A stretch of DNA of 64,000 bases from assembly GCA_035456105.1 (NCBI GenBank), contig DATIDV010000048.1:248001-312000 (forward strand), given 5' to 3'. Numbering within the stretch: the first letter of the stretch is position 1; each line of letters begins with the position of its first letter. Position numbers and translations under genes: made by a program. Source of the stretch: Viridibacterium sp035456105. GTDB taxonomy: Bacteria > Pseudomonadota > Gammaproteobacteria > Burkholderiales > Rhodocyclaceae. Positions 52,024 to 60,503 of the stretch are shown here, piece after piece. The notes below the pieces were generated by a model. It had not been told where the DNA came from, ran no database searches, and saw only the letters and a list, made by a program, of their open reading frames with translations.

Positions 52024-52122
52024 GCAAAGAGCTGACTTGCATCACGATTGTTTTCATAGCGTGTGCCAGTGTGCACGCCAGTGTTCCTTGATTGCCCGTA
52101 ACCGTTCCTGAAAGGAGTACCG

Positions 52123-53127
52123 ATGAGCCATCTGTCCCATCTAAGCCGGCGCGGCCTGTTGTGTGCCGCGCTTGCCGTCACCGCCATGTTGTTCGGTCCG
52201 GGCACTGCGCTGGCGCAGGCCAAACTCAAGGTCGCAGCCATCTACACCGTCCCCGTCGAACAGCAATGGGTGTCGCGCATCCACAAGGCATTGAATGCGG
52301 CCAAGACGCGTGGCGAGATCGACTATGTGTTCTCCGAGAACGTGACCAACGCCGACTATGAACGCGTCATGCGTCAGTACGCCGAGCAGGGCAACCAGTT
52401 CATCATCGGTGAGTCTTTCGCCGTCGAGGCGGCGGCGCGCAAGGTGGCGAAGGACTATCCGAAGATCTCCTTCCTGCTCGGCTCGTCAGGCAAACCACAG
52501 GCGCCCAACTTCTCGGTGTTCGACAACTACATCCAGGAGCCGGCCTACCTCAGCGGCATGATTGCGGCGGGGGTGAGCAAGAGCGGCCATATCGGTATGG
52601 TCGGGGGCTATCCGATTCCTGAAGTGAATCGCCTGATGCACGCCTTCATGGAAGGCGCGAAGGAGATCAACCCCAAGGTGAAGTTCACGGTCAGCTTCAT
52701 CGGCTCGTGGTTCGATCCACCCAAGGCCAAGGAAGCGGCTTTCGCGATGATCGACAAGGGCGCTGACGTGCTCTATGCGGAACGCTTCGGCGTGTCGGAT
52801 GCTGCCAGGGAGAAGGGCAAGCTGGCCATCGGCAACGTCATCGACACGCAAGCGCAGTACCCCGCCACTGTGGTGGCTTCGGCGCTGTGGAACATGGAGC
52901 CGACCATCGACGCGGCACTCGCCAAGGTGAAGGCCGGCAAGTTCACTGCCGAGGACTACGGCATGTACTCGACGATGAAGTACAAGGGCTCGCAACTCGC
53001 ACCACTCGGTACCTTCGAGAAGAAGGTCCCGGCCGAGGTGATTGCCAAGGTGAAGGCGAAAGAGAAGGCGATCGCGGATGGCAAGTTTGTGGTGAAGGTC
53101 GTCGAGACGGAACCCAAATCCAATTGA
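52123..53127 (+). CDS. BMP-family nucleoside-binding protein of an ABC transporter
   Basis: A 334-residue periplasmic binding protein of the basic-membrane-protein family, which in other bacteria binds purine or pyrimidine nucleosides. The signal has a twin-arginine pattern (SRRGLLCAALAVTAMLFGPGTALA) and cleavage after ALA is likely. KLKVAAIYTVPVEQQWVSRIHKAL, NFSVFDNYIQEPAYLSGMIAAGVSKSG and IGMVGGYPIPEVNRLMHAF are family patterns. AAGGAG lies 5 nt before the ATG. With the ATPase and two permeases that follow and the uracil genes before it, uptake of uracil or a pyrimidine nucleoside is likely. Confidence 0.9.
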   Translation: MSHLSHLSRRGLLCAALAVTAMLFGPGTALAQAKLKVAAIYTVPVEQQWVSRIHKALNAAKTRGEIDYVFSENVTNADYERVMRQYAEQGNQFIIGESFAVEAAARKVAKDYPKISFLLGSSGKPQAPNFSVFDNYIQEPAYLSGMIAAGVSKSGHIGMVGGYPIPEVNRLMHAFMEGAKEINPKVKFTVSFIGSWFDPPKAKEAAFAMIDKGADVLYAERFGVSDAAREKGKLAIGNVIDTQAQYPATVVASALWNMEPTIDAALAKVKAGKFTAEDYGMYSTMKYKGSQLAPLGTFEKKVPAEVIAKVKAKEKAIADGKFVVKVVETEPKSN

Positions 53128-53139
53128 CCAACCAAGCTT

Positions 53140-53223
53140 CCGTCATTCCCGCGAACGCGGGAATCCAGTGTCGTTGCTTTTGCGACGGACGCCGTTGGGT
53201 TTCCGCGTTCGCGGGAACGACGG
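53140..53223. repeat. nested inverted repeat, copy 2
   Basis: Opens CCGTCATTCCCGCGAACGCG and ends with GCGTTCGCGGGAACGACGG. It lies 12 nt after the binding-protein stop and immediately precedes the GIY-YIG gene. Its ends match copy 3 almost exactly, including the GAACGCG variant of the inner palindrome. Confidence 0.85.
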
Positions 53224-53270
53224 AGGGTTGTAGGATTGCCGTTTCGCGGCGATAGGTTCCGCTCATACGA

Positions 53271-53579
53271 ATGGCTTTGTTCGTGAGAGAAATTTCACCC
53301 TGTGTCTATATGCTCGCCAGTCAACGCAACGGCACCTTGTACATAGGCGTCACATCGGATCTGGTGAAACGTATCTGGGAGCATCGCAACAAGGTAGTCA
53401 AAGGCTTTGCTTCGAGCCATGACGTTAAGCTACTTGTCTGGTACGAGCAGCACGCCACAATGGAGTCGGCCATTACGCGAGAGAAGCAACTGAAAAAATG
53501 GAATCGTGCGTGGAAGATCGAGTTGATCGAAACGGGCAATCCTTACTGGAACGATCTATGGGAAAGCCTTGCTCCGTGA
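53271..53579 (+). CDS. single-domain GIY-YIG nuclease
   Basis: A 102-residue GIY-YIG superfamily protein. VYMLASQRNGTLYIGVTSD holds the variant VYM...LYIG pair, R of VKRIWEHRN is the catalytic arginine, and the Glu in MESAITREKQLKKW the metal-binding residue, so it should be active. The product is a single domain without DNA-binding extras. It interrupts the ABC transporter operon between binding protein and ATPase, and a palindromic repeat copy flanks it on each side (47 nt before the ATG; 2 nt after the stop). In frame, an ATG at 53271 is the first start and lacks a strong ribosome-binding site. Confidence 0.87.
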   Translation: MALFVREISPCVYMLASQRNGTLYIGVTSDLVKRIWEHRNKVVKGFASSHDVKLLVWYEQHATMESAITREKQLKKWNRAWKIELIETGNPYWNDLWESLAP

Positions 53580-53581
53580 CG

Positions 53582-53665
53582 CCGTCATTCTCGCGAACGC
53601 GGGAATCCCGTGACGTTGGCTTTGCGATGAACGCCGCTGGGTTCCCGCGTTCGCGGGAACGACGG
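53582..53665. repeat. nested inverted repeat, copy 3
   Basis: Opens CCGTCATTCTCGCGAACGCG and ends GTTCGCGGGAACGACGG, directly after the GIY-YIG stop codon. Same orientation as copy 2; the two are the flanks of the nuclease gene. Confidence 0.85.
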
Positions 53666-53889
53666 AGTGTGCGGCGCCATGTTGGGCTGGAAGGCACTTG
53701 GGTCGCCTGCGTATTTGGCTTGCGACCGGGAGGTCGACTTGATCGAGATGTACAACTTCGACCGAAACGACCGATGAGCGGCGCTTCCCGCCCAACCTCG
53801 TCATTCCCGCGGACGCGGGAATCCAGCGGCGCTGGCGTCACAACGAAACCCGCTCGGTTCTCGCCTCGGCGAGCCAGGGACCTCTCCGC
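53666..53889. other. spacer between the GIY-YIG gene and the ATPase gene
   Basis: A 224-bp stretch without a credible gene. Bases 53666-53798 show no family, although ACCGGGAGGTCGACTTGATCG and nearby bases are compatible with more decayed repeat DNA. From 53799 the fourth repeat copy runs up to the next start codon. Confidence 0.4.
53799..53880. repeat. nested inverted repeat, copy 4 (right half degraded)
   Basis: The left end CGTCATTCCCGCGGACGCGG is intact; the right half (GGTTCTCGCCTCGGCGAGCC) keeps the outline but has lost the terminal GAACGACGG. It stops 9 nt before the start codon of the ATPase gene, so it may supply or disturb the ribosome-binding site. Confidence 0.7.
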
Positions 53890-55464
53890 ATGAATTTTCC
53901 TTCGTCCTTGCCAGCATTGCGCCTGTCGCACGTCACCAAGCGTTTCGGCACGCTGGTGGCTAACGATGACGTCTCGCTCGAGCTTGGTAGTGGCGAGGTG
54001 CTGGCCTTGCTCGGTGAGAACGGCGCGGGCAAGAGCACGCTGGTGAGCATTCTCTTCGGACATTACGTGGCTGATGCCGGCAGCATCGAGGTGCTTGGCC
54101 ACGCGTTACCTGCGGGCGACCCGAAGGCGGCGCTGGCTGCAGGCGTGGGCATGGTGCATCAGCATTTCGCGCTGGCAGACAACCTCAGCGTGCTCGACAA
54201 CGTGCTGCTGGGCACCGAGCCCTTGTGGCAACTGTTCTCGCGGCGTGGTGCTGCGCGTACGAAGCTGGTCGACACGGCGCAGCGCTTCGGCCTTGGCGTG
54301 AATCCCGATGCACCTGTCGGTTCGCTGTCGGTCGGCGAGCGGCAGCGCGTGGAGATTCTCAAGGCGCTGTATCGCGGTGCGCGCATCCTGATTCTCGACG
54401 AGCCGACTGCCGTGCTGACGCCGCAGGAGAGCGAGTCCTTGTTCGCCACGCTGGCGCAGCTTGTGTCGCAAGGTCTGTCCATCATCTTCATCAGTCACAA
54501 GCTCGACGAAGTGCTGCGCGTATCGCATCGTGTTGCCGTGCTGCGCGGTGGCAAGCTGGTCAGCGTGCGTGCCACGCACGAGACCAGCAAGGCTGAACTG
54601 GCGGAGCTGATGGTCGGGCGCAGCGTGAGCCTGCCTCAGCGCGAACGTGGATCTGATGCGGTAGAACGCGGCGAGGCAGTGCTGCGGTTAGAACAAGTGA
54701 GTGTCGTGCAGGGCGGGCGACATCTGCTCGATGCGCTCAAGCTCGATGTACGTGCCGGCGAGATCGTCGGCATTGCCGGTGTCTCGGGCAATGGCCAGCT
54801 CGCGCTCGCGCGGTTGCTGTGCGGCACGCTGGCGGCGAGCGAAGGCAAGGTTTCCATCAAGGGCGAAGCCATGCGTGCCAGGCCACGCGAGTGGGTGGCG
54901 CGTGGCGTCGCGCGCATCCCCGAGGACAGGCATGCCGTTGGCGTAGTCGGCGATCTGTCGGTGTGGGAGAACGCCGTTTCCGAGCGACTGCATCTGCCGG
55001 CGTTCTCGCGTTTCGGTTTCATCCGTCGCAAGGCATCGCGCGCTTTCACACGCGCGCTGGTCGAGCGCTTCGATGTGCGCTTGTCGGGCATCGAGGTTGC
55101 AGCGCGCGTATTGTCCGGCGGCAATATGCAGAAGCTGATTCTCGGGCGCGCGCTGTCTGTGTCGCAGCGTGAGCAGACGCAGGCAGCCACGCCGGTTTTC
55201 ATTATTGCCAACCAGCCGACCTGGGGCCTCGATATCGGCGCTGTCGCCTATGTGCATCGCTGTCTGCTGGATGCCGCCGCGAAGGGCGCTGCGGTGTTGC
55301 TGATCTCGGAAGACCTCGACGAGCTGTTCGCAATAACGGATCGCGTCGCCGTGATGTTCAAGGGACGCCTCGGCGAGGCGCTGCCGACCGAGCAATGGAC
55401 GCGTGGTGACATCGGTCTTGCCATGGCTGGCACGCCTGCCGGGGAGGAGCAACATGCGGCTTGA
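53890..55464 (+). CDS. ABC transporter ATPase with two nucleotide-binding domains (BMP/nucleoside type)
   Basis: A 524-residue protein with two ABC modules. The first has Walker A LLGENGAGKST, signature SVGERQRVEIL and Walker B ILILDEPT. The second has a lysine-less loop (AGVSGNGQLAL), signature LSGGNMQKLIL and a Walker B without the catalytic Glu (IIANQPTWGLD), all usual in RbsA/YufO-type transporters, where only one site hydrolyses ATP. No strong ribosome-binding site precedes the ATG because repeat copy 4 occupies that position. Overlaps the permease gene by 11 nt. Confidence 0.92.
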   Translation: MNFPSSLPALRLSHVTKRFGTLVANDDVSLELGSGEVLALLGENGAGKSTLVSILFGHYVADAGSIEVLGHALPAGDPKAALAAGVGMVHQHFALADNLSVLDNVLLGTEPLWQLFSRRGAARTKLVDTAQRFGLGVNPDAPVGSLSVGERQRVEILKALYRGARILILDEPTAVLTPQESESLFATLAQLVSQGLSIIFISHKLDEVLRVSHRVAVLRGGKLVSVRATHETSKAELAELMVGRSVSLPQRERGSDAVERGEAVLRLEQVSVVQGGRHLLDALKLDVRAGEIVGIAGVSGNGQLALARLLCGTLAASEGKVSIKGEAMRARPREWVARGVARIPEDRHAVGVVGDLSVWENAVSERLHLPAFSRFGFIRRKASRAFTRALVERFDVRLSGIEVAARVLSGGNMQKLILGRALSVSQREQTQAATPVFIIANQPTWGLDIGAVAYVHRCLLDAAAKGAAVLLISEDLDELFAITDRVAVMFKGRLGEALPTEQWTRGDIGLAMAGTPAGEEQHAA

Positions 55465-56521
55465 GTCGCGCGGCGAGGTGTCGCGCACGGCGCTGGTGCT
55501 GGCACCGGTCATCGCCATCCTGTTCACCTTCGGCATCTGCGCGCTGCTGGTGGCTTGGGCGGGTGCGCCGGTCGGACGCACTTATGCTTTGCTCATCGAG
55601 GGTGCCTTCGGTTCTCGCTTTGCCATTGCCGAAACACTCACGCGCGCCACGCCGCTTATCCTCACCGGCCTCGCCGCAGCGGTGGCGTTCCGTGCGCGGC
55701 TCTACAACATCGGCGCCGAAGGCCAGTTGTATGTTGGCGCGCTGGCAGCGGTGGCGGTCGGTGGCTTGCATGGCGGCACGGGTTTCGATCTGCCACCTGC
55801 CCTGCTGTTTCCCTTGATGCTGATTGCAGGCGCGGTGGCGGGTGCCTTGCTCTTGCTCGGCCCGGCGTGGATGAAGATGAAGCTCGGTGTCGATGAAGTG
55901 GTGATGACCTTGCTGCTCAACTTCATCGCGCTGCTGTTCGTGTCGATGATGCTCGACGGCCCGATGAAGGACCCGATGGCGATGGGCTGGCCGCAGTCGG
56001 TGGCGATCAATCCCGAACTGGAATTCAGCAAACTGCTCGAGCGCACGCGTGTACATAGCGGCTTGCTGCTGGCGAGTGCGCTGGCGGTCATCGTGTGGCT
56101 GGTGGAGCGCTTCACGACATTTGGTTTTGCGTTGCGTGCGGTGGGGGGCAATGCGCGTGCGGCGGCCTTTGCCGGGTTACCGGTGAAGCGCACCGTATTG
56201 GTGTGTGCGCTGATTTCGGGCGCACTGGCGGGGCTGGCCGGTGTCGGTGAAGTGGCAGGGCGCGCAGGCTACGTCACGCTCGACATGTCGCCCGGCTACG
56301 GTTATTCCGGCATCGTGATTGCCATGCTCGCCGGCCTGCATCCGCTCGGCGTAGTGCTCGCTGCATTGTTCGTGGCGGCGGTACTGGTCGGTGCGGACAG
56401 CATGAGTCGCGCCATTGGCGTGCCGAACTATATTGCCGATGTCATTGTGGCGACGGCATTGCTCGCAATGCTGGTTGCGGCACTGCTGGCTCAGTACCGC
56501 ATCCGCTGGGGGCGTGCGTGA
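55454..56521 (+). CDS. ABC transporter permease (nucleoside type), first subunit
   Basis: A 355-residue permease with about 9-10 membrane segments, related to the YufP/NupP type. TPLILTGLAAAVAFRARLYNIGAEGQLYVGALAA is the family hallmark, and GFALRAVGGNARAAAFAGLPVKRTVL the coupling-helix region that meets the ATPase. GGGGAGGAG precedes the ATG at 55454. It pairs with the second permease encoded 130 nt further on; repeat copy 5 sits between them. Confidence 0.91.
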   Translation: MRLESRGEVSRTALVLAPVIAILFTFGICALLVAWAGAPVGRTYALLIEGAFGSRFAIAETLTRATPLILTGLAAAVAFRARLYNIGAEGQLYVGALAAVAVGGLHGGTGFDLPPALLFPLMLIAGAVAGALLLLGPAWMKMKLGVDEVVMTLLLNFIALLFVSMMLDGPMKDPMAMGWPQSVAINPELEFSKLLERTRVHSGLLLASALAVIVWLVERFTTFGFALRAVGGNARAAAFAGLPVKRTVLVCALISGALAGLAGVGEVAGRAGYVTLDMSPGYGYSGIVIAMLAGLHPLGVVLAALFVAAVLVGADSMSRAIGVPNYIADVIVATALLAMLVAALLAQYRIRWGRA

Positions 56522-56541
56522 TGACCTACTTTCAACTCTCT

Positions 56542-56626
56542 CCGTCATTCCCGCGCACGCGGGAATCCAGTGACGTTTTCGCGATTGGTCGACGCCACTG
56601 GGTTCCCGTTTTCACGGGAACGACGG
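56542..56626. repeat. nested inverted repeat, copy 5
   Basis: Opens CCGTCATTCCCGCGCACGCG and ends CCCGTTTTCACGGGAACGACGG. It fills most of the gap between the two permease genes, 20 nt after the first stop and 25 nt before the second start. The right arm has a TTTTCA variant of the inner palindrome. Confidence 0.85.
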
Positions 56627-56651
56627 TTCTCTTTTACAGCGTGTCGCGATA

Positions 56652-57596
56652 ATGGACTTCCTCTCTACCCTCGCCGACATGCTGGCTTCCGTGCCGTTCT
56701 GGATCGCCACCCTGCGCATCGCCACGCCACTGATCTTCGGCACGCTCGGTGTGCTCGTCTGCGAGCGCGCGGGCGTACTCAACCTGGGTATCGAGGGCGT
56801 CATGGTGGCGGGCGCCTTCACCGGCTGGCTGGCGGTGTATCACGGCGCCGATCTATGGACCGGTGTGCTCGTCGCGGCCCTCACGGGCGCGCTGTGCGGC
56901 CTGCTGCACGCCATCCTCACCGTGTGGCTGACCGTCTCACAACACGTTGCCGGGCTGGGCATGACCATGCTGGCGACCAGCCTCGCGTCATTCGCTTATC
57001 GCGTGAGTTTTCCCAAAGTCACGACGCCGCCGACCATTGAGCCGTTCGCACCGTTGGCCGCACTGCAGGGCATTCCCTTCGTCGGTCCAGTGCTCGCCGC
57101 GCAGACGGCGCTGACGTTGCTGGCCTTGCTGATCGTGCCACTGATGATCTACCTGATCTACCGCACGCCGGCCGGCCTGGCGCTGCGCATGGTCGGCGAG
57201 AATCCGGCGGCGGCGGAAGGGCAGGGGCTGGATGTCATCCGCGTGCGCACCCTGTCCATCGTGGTGGGCTCGACGCTGATGGGCGTGGCCGGCTCCTTCC
57301 TGACCCTGTCGGCCTTCAATGCCTTCTTCTTCAACATGATCAACGGCCGTGGCTGGATCTGCGTCGCGCTGGTGGTGTTCGCCTCGTGGCGGCCGGGCAA
57401 GGCGTTATTGGGCGCGATCCTGTTCGCGGCGTTCGATGCGGCACAGCTGCGTCTGCAGCAGTCGGGTGGTGCACTGCCGTACCAGCTCTACCTGATGCTG
57501 CCGTATGTACTGTCCATCCTTGCGCTGATCTTCATGGCGCGCCGCGCAGCGTATCCGCAGGCGTTGATGAAGCCTTATCGCAAGGGTGAGCGTTGA
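56652..57596 (+). CDS. ABC transporter permease (nucleoside type), second subunit
   Basis: A 314-residue permease completing the BMP-type transporter. TPLIFGTLGVLVCERAGVLNLGIEGVMVAGAF is diagnostic of this subunit, and RTPAGLALRMVGENPAAAEGQGLDVIRVR the ATPase contact. The end (VLSILALIFMARRAAYPQALMKPYRKGER) is usual. The ribosome-binding site is weak (AGCGTGTCGCGATA). It is the last gene of the operon; a different inverted repeat lies 50 nt downstream. Confidence 0.92.
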   Translation: MDFLSTLADMLASVPFWIATLRIATPLIFGTLGVLVCERAGVLNLGIEGVMVAGAFTGWLAVYHGADLWTGVLVAALTGALCGLLHAILTVWLTVSQHVAGLGMTMLATSLASFAYRVSFPKVTTPPTIEPFAPLAALQGIPFVGPVLAAQTALTLLALLIVPLMIYLIYRTPAGLALRMVGENPAAAEGQGLDVIRVRTLSIVVGSTLMGVAGSFLTLSAFNAFFFNMINGRGWICVALVVFASWRPGKALLGAILFAAFDAAQLRLQQSGGALPYQLYLMLPYVLSILALIFMARRAAYPQALMKPYRKGER

Positions 57597-57643
57597 CGGG
57601 CAGTGGCCTGGCGTAGGCCGTAACCCGCCGATCCAGAAAGCAG

Positions 57644-57699
57644 CGGGCGCAATGCGCCCGGAAATGTACGACCGGTGGGTTACGCTGCGCTAACCCACC
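57644..57699. repeat. paired hairpins after the transporter operon
   Basis: CGGGCGCA (57644-57651) and TGCGCCCG (57653-57660) make one hairpin; GGTGGGTTA (57674-57682) and TAACCCACC (57691-57699) a second. The second has the form of a widespread GTGGGTTACGC...TAACCCACCCTAC extragenic repeat of proteobacteria. It ends right at the stop codon of the convergent membrane-protein gene (57700) and may serve as a terminator for both, though no U-tract is present. Confidence 0.6.
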
Positions 57700-58215
57700 C
57701 TACGCTGTCGCCCAGGCAGCGCCGGAGCGTTTTTCGGTCGACCGCAACCTTCGCACTTGCAGGTAAGCGCCAATCAGGAACAGCAGGCCGAGCACTCCGG
57801 TCACGACTTTCAGCTCAGGGGCTTCGGCGTCTGGCAGCAGTGGCGCACCGAGCGGCAGGCGGGTCGTGGTCTCCGTGATGGCCGGTATCCAGTGGAAGAA
57901 AAAAGTCGCCGAGTAGCTGACGGCGCGCACGTAGGGCGAGAGCCCTTTCAGCAGCGTGGTGAACTCCGCCACCGCCGCTGCACCCAGCACCAGCAGGGTG
58001 AGAATACCCAATGCATGCGGCTTGCCGAAGCCTCCGTGCTGGAAGATGCCGAAGCCGGTGAGGCAGGTCAGCACCGTGGTGATGACGTAGACCTTGCCAA
58101 CGGTGTTGGCGTAGAAGATATCCTTGTAGCGGAACAGGGAGACGAAGCCCGCCGCGACGGCGATCAGGCTGATGGCGGTGTGGATGACGCCGAGTTGTGT
58201 CAGGCCAAAGAACAT
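57700..58215 (-). CDS. hypothetical multi-pass membrane protein
   Basis: A 171-residue protein I do not recognise. Hydrophobic segments lie at about 8-27, 43-60, 66-85, 97-112 and 137-155, so four to five membrane helices. YKDIFYANTVGKVYVITTVLTCLTGFGIFQHGG has conserved-looking aromatic and Gly positions, and HWIPAITETTTRLP lies in a loop; a haem or metal site could be formed by H-residues near 12, 60, 67 and 108. AAGGAG sits 6 nt before the ATG, so it is surely expressed. No neighbours inform on its function. Confidence 0.72.
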   Translation of the reverse strand: MFFGLTQLGVIHTAISLIAVAAGFVSLFRYKDIFYANTVGKVYVITTVLTCLTGFGIFQHGGFGKPHALGILTLLVLGAAAVAEFTTLLKGLSPYVRAVSYSATFFFHWIPAITETTTRLPLGAPLLPDAEAPELKVVTGVLGLLFLIGAYLQVRRLRSTEKRSGAAWATA

Positions 58216-58394
58216 CCGGGACTCCTTCGCGAGAGGCGCCGACGACGAGGTCCGCCAGCCTCGTCCACCTTAGGCCACGCATGTGCCAAATGCATGTGAT
58301 TTGCGGATATGTGCTTCATGTGTTTTTTCACATGGCGCAGGCCGCTTGATCAAGGCCGGTGCGGCGAAGCGCGGCCTGCCTGTAATATCCGCCC

Positions 58395-59042
58395 ATGTTC
58401 TACGGCATCACCGACCTCGCCACCTACATTCTCGGCTCGATCTTCATCGTTCTTTTGCCGGGGCCCAACTCCCTCTATGTGATGGCCATCGCCTCGCGCC
58501 ATGGCGTGGCGACGGGCTATCGCGGCGCTTGCGGCATCTTCGTCGGCGACACCATCCTGATGCTGCTGTCAGCCAGTGGCGTGGCTTCGCTGCTGCACAC
58601 CACGCCCGCGCTGTTCGTGCTGGTCAAGTACGCCGGTGCGGCTTATCTGGGGTGGATCGGCATCGGCCTGCTGCGCGCGGCGCTTGCGCGTTGGCGTCGT
58701 AAAGCGGTGGATGAGACAGGGCAACTCAGCGCGGATGCCGGCAGGCCCTTTCACAAGGCGCTCTTGATCAGCCTGATGAATCCGAAGGCCATCCTGTTCT
58801 TCATTTCCTTCTTCATCCAGTTCGTCGATCCGCACTATGCATACCCAGTCCTGTCATTCGTGATCCTCGGCGTGATCGTGCAGATACTCAGCGCGCTCTA
58901 TCTCTCCCTGCTGATCTTCGGTGGCGCGCATCTGGCGCGACAGTTCCGCGAACATCGTCGCTTCTCGTCGCTGGCGATCGGCCTGGTCGGTGTGGCCTTC
59001 ATCGGCTTCTGTTTCAAGCTGGCGAGCGCGAGTCTGGGTTAA
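58395..59042 (+). CDS. leuE: LysE/RhtB-family exporter, LeuE-like
   Basis: A 215-residue amino-acid exporter with six predicted membrane segments. LGSIFIVLLPGPNSLYVMAIASRHGVATGYRGACGIFVGD in outline closely follows E. coli LeuE, as does FHKALLISLMNPKAILFFISFFIQFVDPHYAYP. LeuE exports leucine and related amino acids; that specificity is assigned by similarity. It lies alone, 179 nt from the divergent membrane-protein gene and convergent with the MATE gene (12 nt between stops). Confidence 0.88.
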   Translation: MFYGITDLATYILGSIFIVLLPGPNSLYVMAIASRHGVATGYRGACGIFVGDTILMLLSASGVASLLHTTPALFVLVKYAGAAYLGWIGIGLLRAALARWRRKAVDETGQLSADAGRPFHKALLISLMNPKAILFFISFFIQFVDPHYAYPVLSFVILGVIVQILSALYLSLLIFGGAHLARQFREHRRFSSLAIGLVGVAFIGFCFKLASASLG

Positions 59043-59054
59043 AGCCGCCCCTTG

Positions 59055-60458
59055 TCATGCAGGCTGTGCTGCAAGCCGCGCCTTGTTCTTCGCAAGAATG
59101 CGGCGCCGTGAAGCCCGCGCCAGCGGCGCCCAGCCGAGCAGATACCAGCGTGCCATGACGGATATGCCGCGCAGGCATTCGTCAGCCATGTATCCCATCC
59201 AGAGACCCGCCAGACCGAAGCCGAAGTGGATGCCCAGCAGCCAGGGCAGGGCGGTGCCTGCCACGACGTTGGTGTAGATGTTGATCTTCGCCGGGTAACG
59301 CGCATCGCCTGCCGCGCGTAGCCCCCCTGTGACGAGGACGTTGAGCGTGCGGCCGACGCCGGCGATGATTTCTATCGCCAGGATGACGCCGAGCAGGGCG
59401 GGCACCTGCGGGTTGTCGGAGAACAAGGCAATCGCTTGCGGCATGATTAGCCAGGCGAGCAGACCGCCAAGGCTTGTTGCGATCAGGCAGATGCGTAGGG
59501 AGCGTAGCAGCACCTTGTTGGCGCGGCGCAGATGACCAGCCCCAACATGGTGACCGATGATGACTTCGGCGCCAGTCGAGACGGAATTGAGCACCATGTT
59601 GACGATGCCGTTGATCTGCATGGCATAGGCATGGACGGCCAGAGCCACGGTGCCGAGACTGCCCGCCATGGCGACTGTCGCCATGAAGCACAGACGGAAC
59701 CCGATCTTCTCGCTGGCACTTGGCAGGCCGATATGCATGATGGCTGCGAGAGGCTCGCGTGCCACGCGCACTGCGTCGCGCAGATGCAGGCGAATGCCGA
59801 GACGCACATTCCATATCCAGACCAGCAGACCAAACACCAGCAGGCGCGAGGCGAGCTGGCCCCAGGCCAGACCCATGACGCCCATGCGTGGCAGCGGGCC
59901 CCAGCCAAAGACCAGTGGCGCGCTCACGATCAGATGCAACAGGTTCATGGCCATGACGAGACGCATCGAGTCCTTCGTGTAGGTGAAGGCGCGCAGCACG
60001 GCGAACATGGTGATGTTGATGGCTTCAATAGCCAATGCGACGGCGATGATCTGCATGAAAGGAACGGCCATGTTCATGAGTTCAGCCGGCAGATGCAGCA
60101 GGCGCAGCAGGCCGGCAGGCCAGGCGCCTACGAGCAGGGCGCAGAGCGCACCTAGCCACAACGAACATGAAAAGCCGGCCTGCGCCAGACCTCGTGCGCC
60201 CTCTGCGTCACCTGCGCCGCGATGCTGCGTGACCACCACGCTGGTGCCCATGCTGACGACACGGAAGATGCGGTCGAACACTGTGCGCAACTGGTTCGAC
60301 ATGCCGAACACGGCGACAGCGGCGGCCGAAATGTGGCCGGTCATCCACAGCCCCAGCGTGCCGATCAGCATCGACAGTGCCATCTCGACAAAAATCGGCC
60401 ATGACAGCGTGTAGAGATCGAGCTCGGGGTGTTTCGTCAGTCTTGCTTCGGCACTCAT
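59055..60458 (-). CDS. MATE-family multidrug exporter
   Basis: A 467-residue transporter with twelve predicted helices in two MatE halves. The first half starts LYTLSWPIFVEMALSMLIGTLGLWMTGHISAAAVAVFGMSNQ, the second around PSASEKIGFRLCFMATVAMAGSLG. Each half has the usual GTxVVVTQHRGAGD-like and GAEVIIGHHVGAGHLRRAN loops. It exchanges sodium or protons for cationic drugs. The gene is followed downstream only by convergent leuE. No regulator lies next to it. Confidence 0.91.
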   Translation of the reverse strand: MSAEARLTKHPELDLYTLSWPIFVEMALSMLIGTLGLWMTGHISAAAVAVFGMSNQLRTVFDRIFRVVSMGTSVVVTQHRGAGDAEGARGLAQAGFSCSLWLGALCALLVGAWPAGLLRLLHLPAELMNMAVPFMQIIAVALAIEAINITMFAVLRAFTYTKDSMRLVMAMNLLHLIVSAPLVFGWGPLPRMGVMGLAWGQLASRLLVFGLLVWIWNVRLGIRLHLRDAVRVAREPLAAIMHIGLPSASEKIGFRLCFMATVAMAGSLGTVALAVHAYAMQINGIVNMVLNSVSTGAEVIIGHHVGAGHLRRANKVLLRSLRICLIATSLGGLLAWLIMPQAIALFSDNPQVPALLGVILAIEIIAGVGRTLNVLVTGGLRAAGDARYPAKINIYTNVVAGTALPWLLGIHFGFGLAGLWMGYMADECLRGISVMARWYLLGWAPLARASRRRILAKNKARLAAQPA

Positions 60459-60503
60459 GGGATGAATGGTTCCAGTTGCGTCGTGATGGGCTGAGGGGCG
60501 GTG

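Noticed and set aside
50542..56626. CRISPR-like array of repeats
   Set aside because: Five copies only, palindromic, irregularly spaced and separated by genes; no cas genes.
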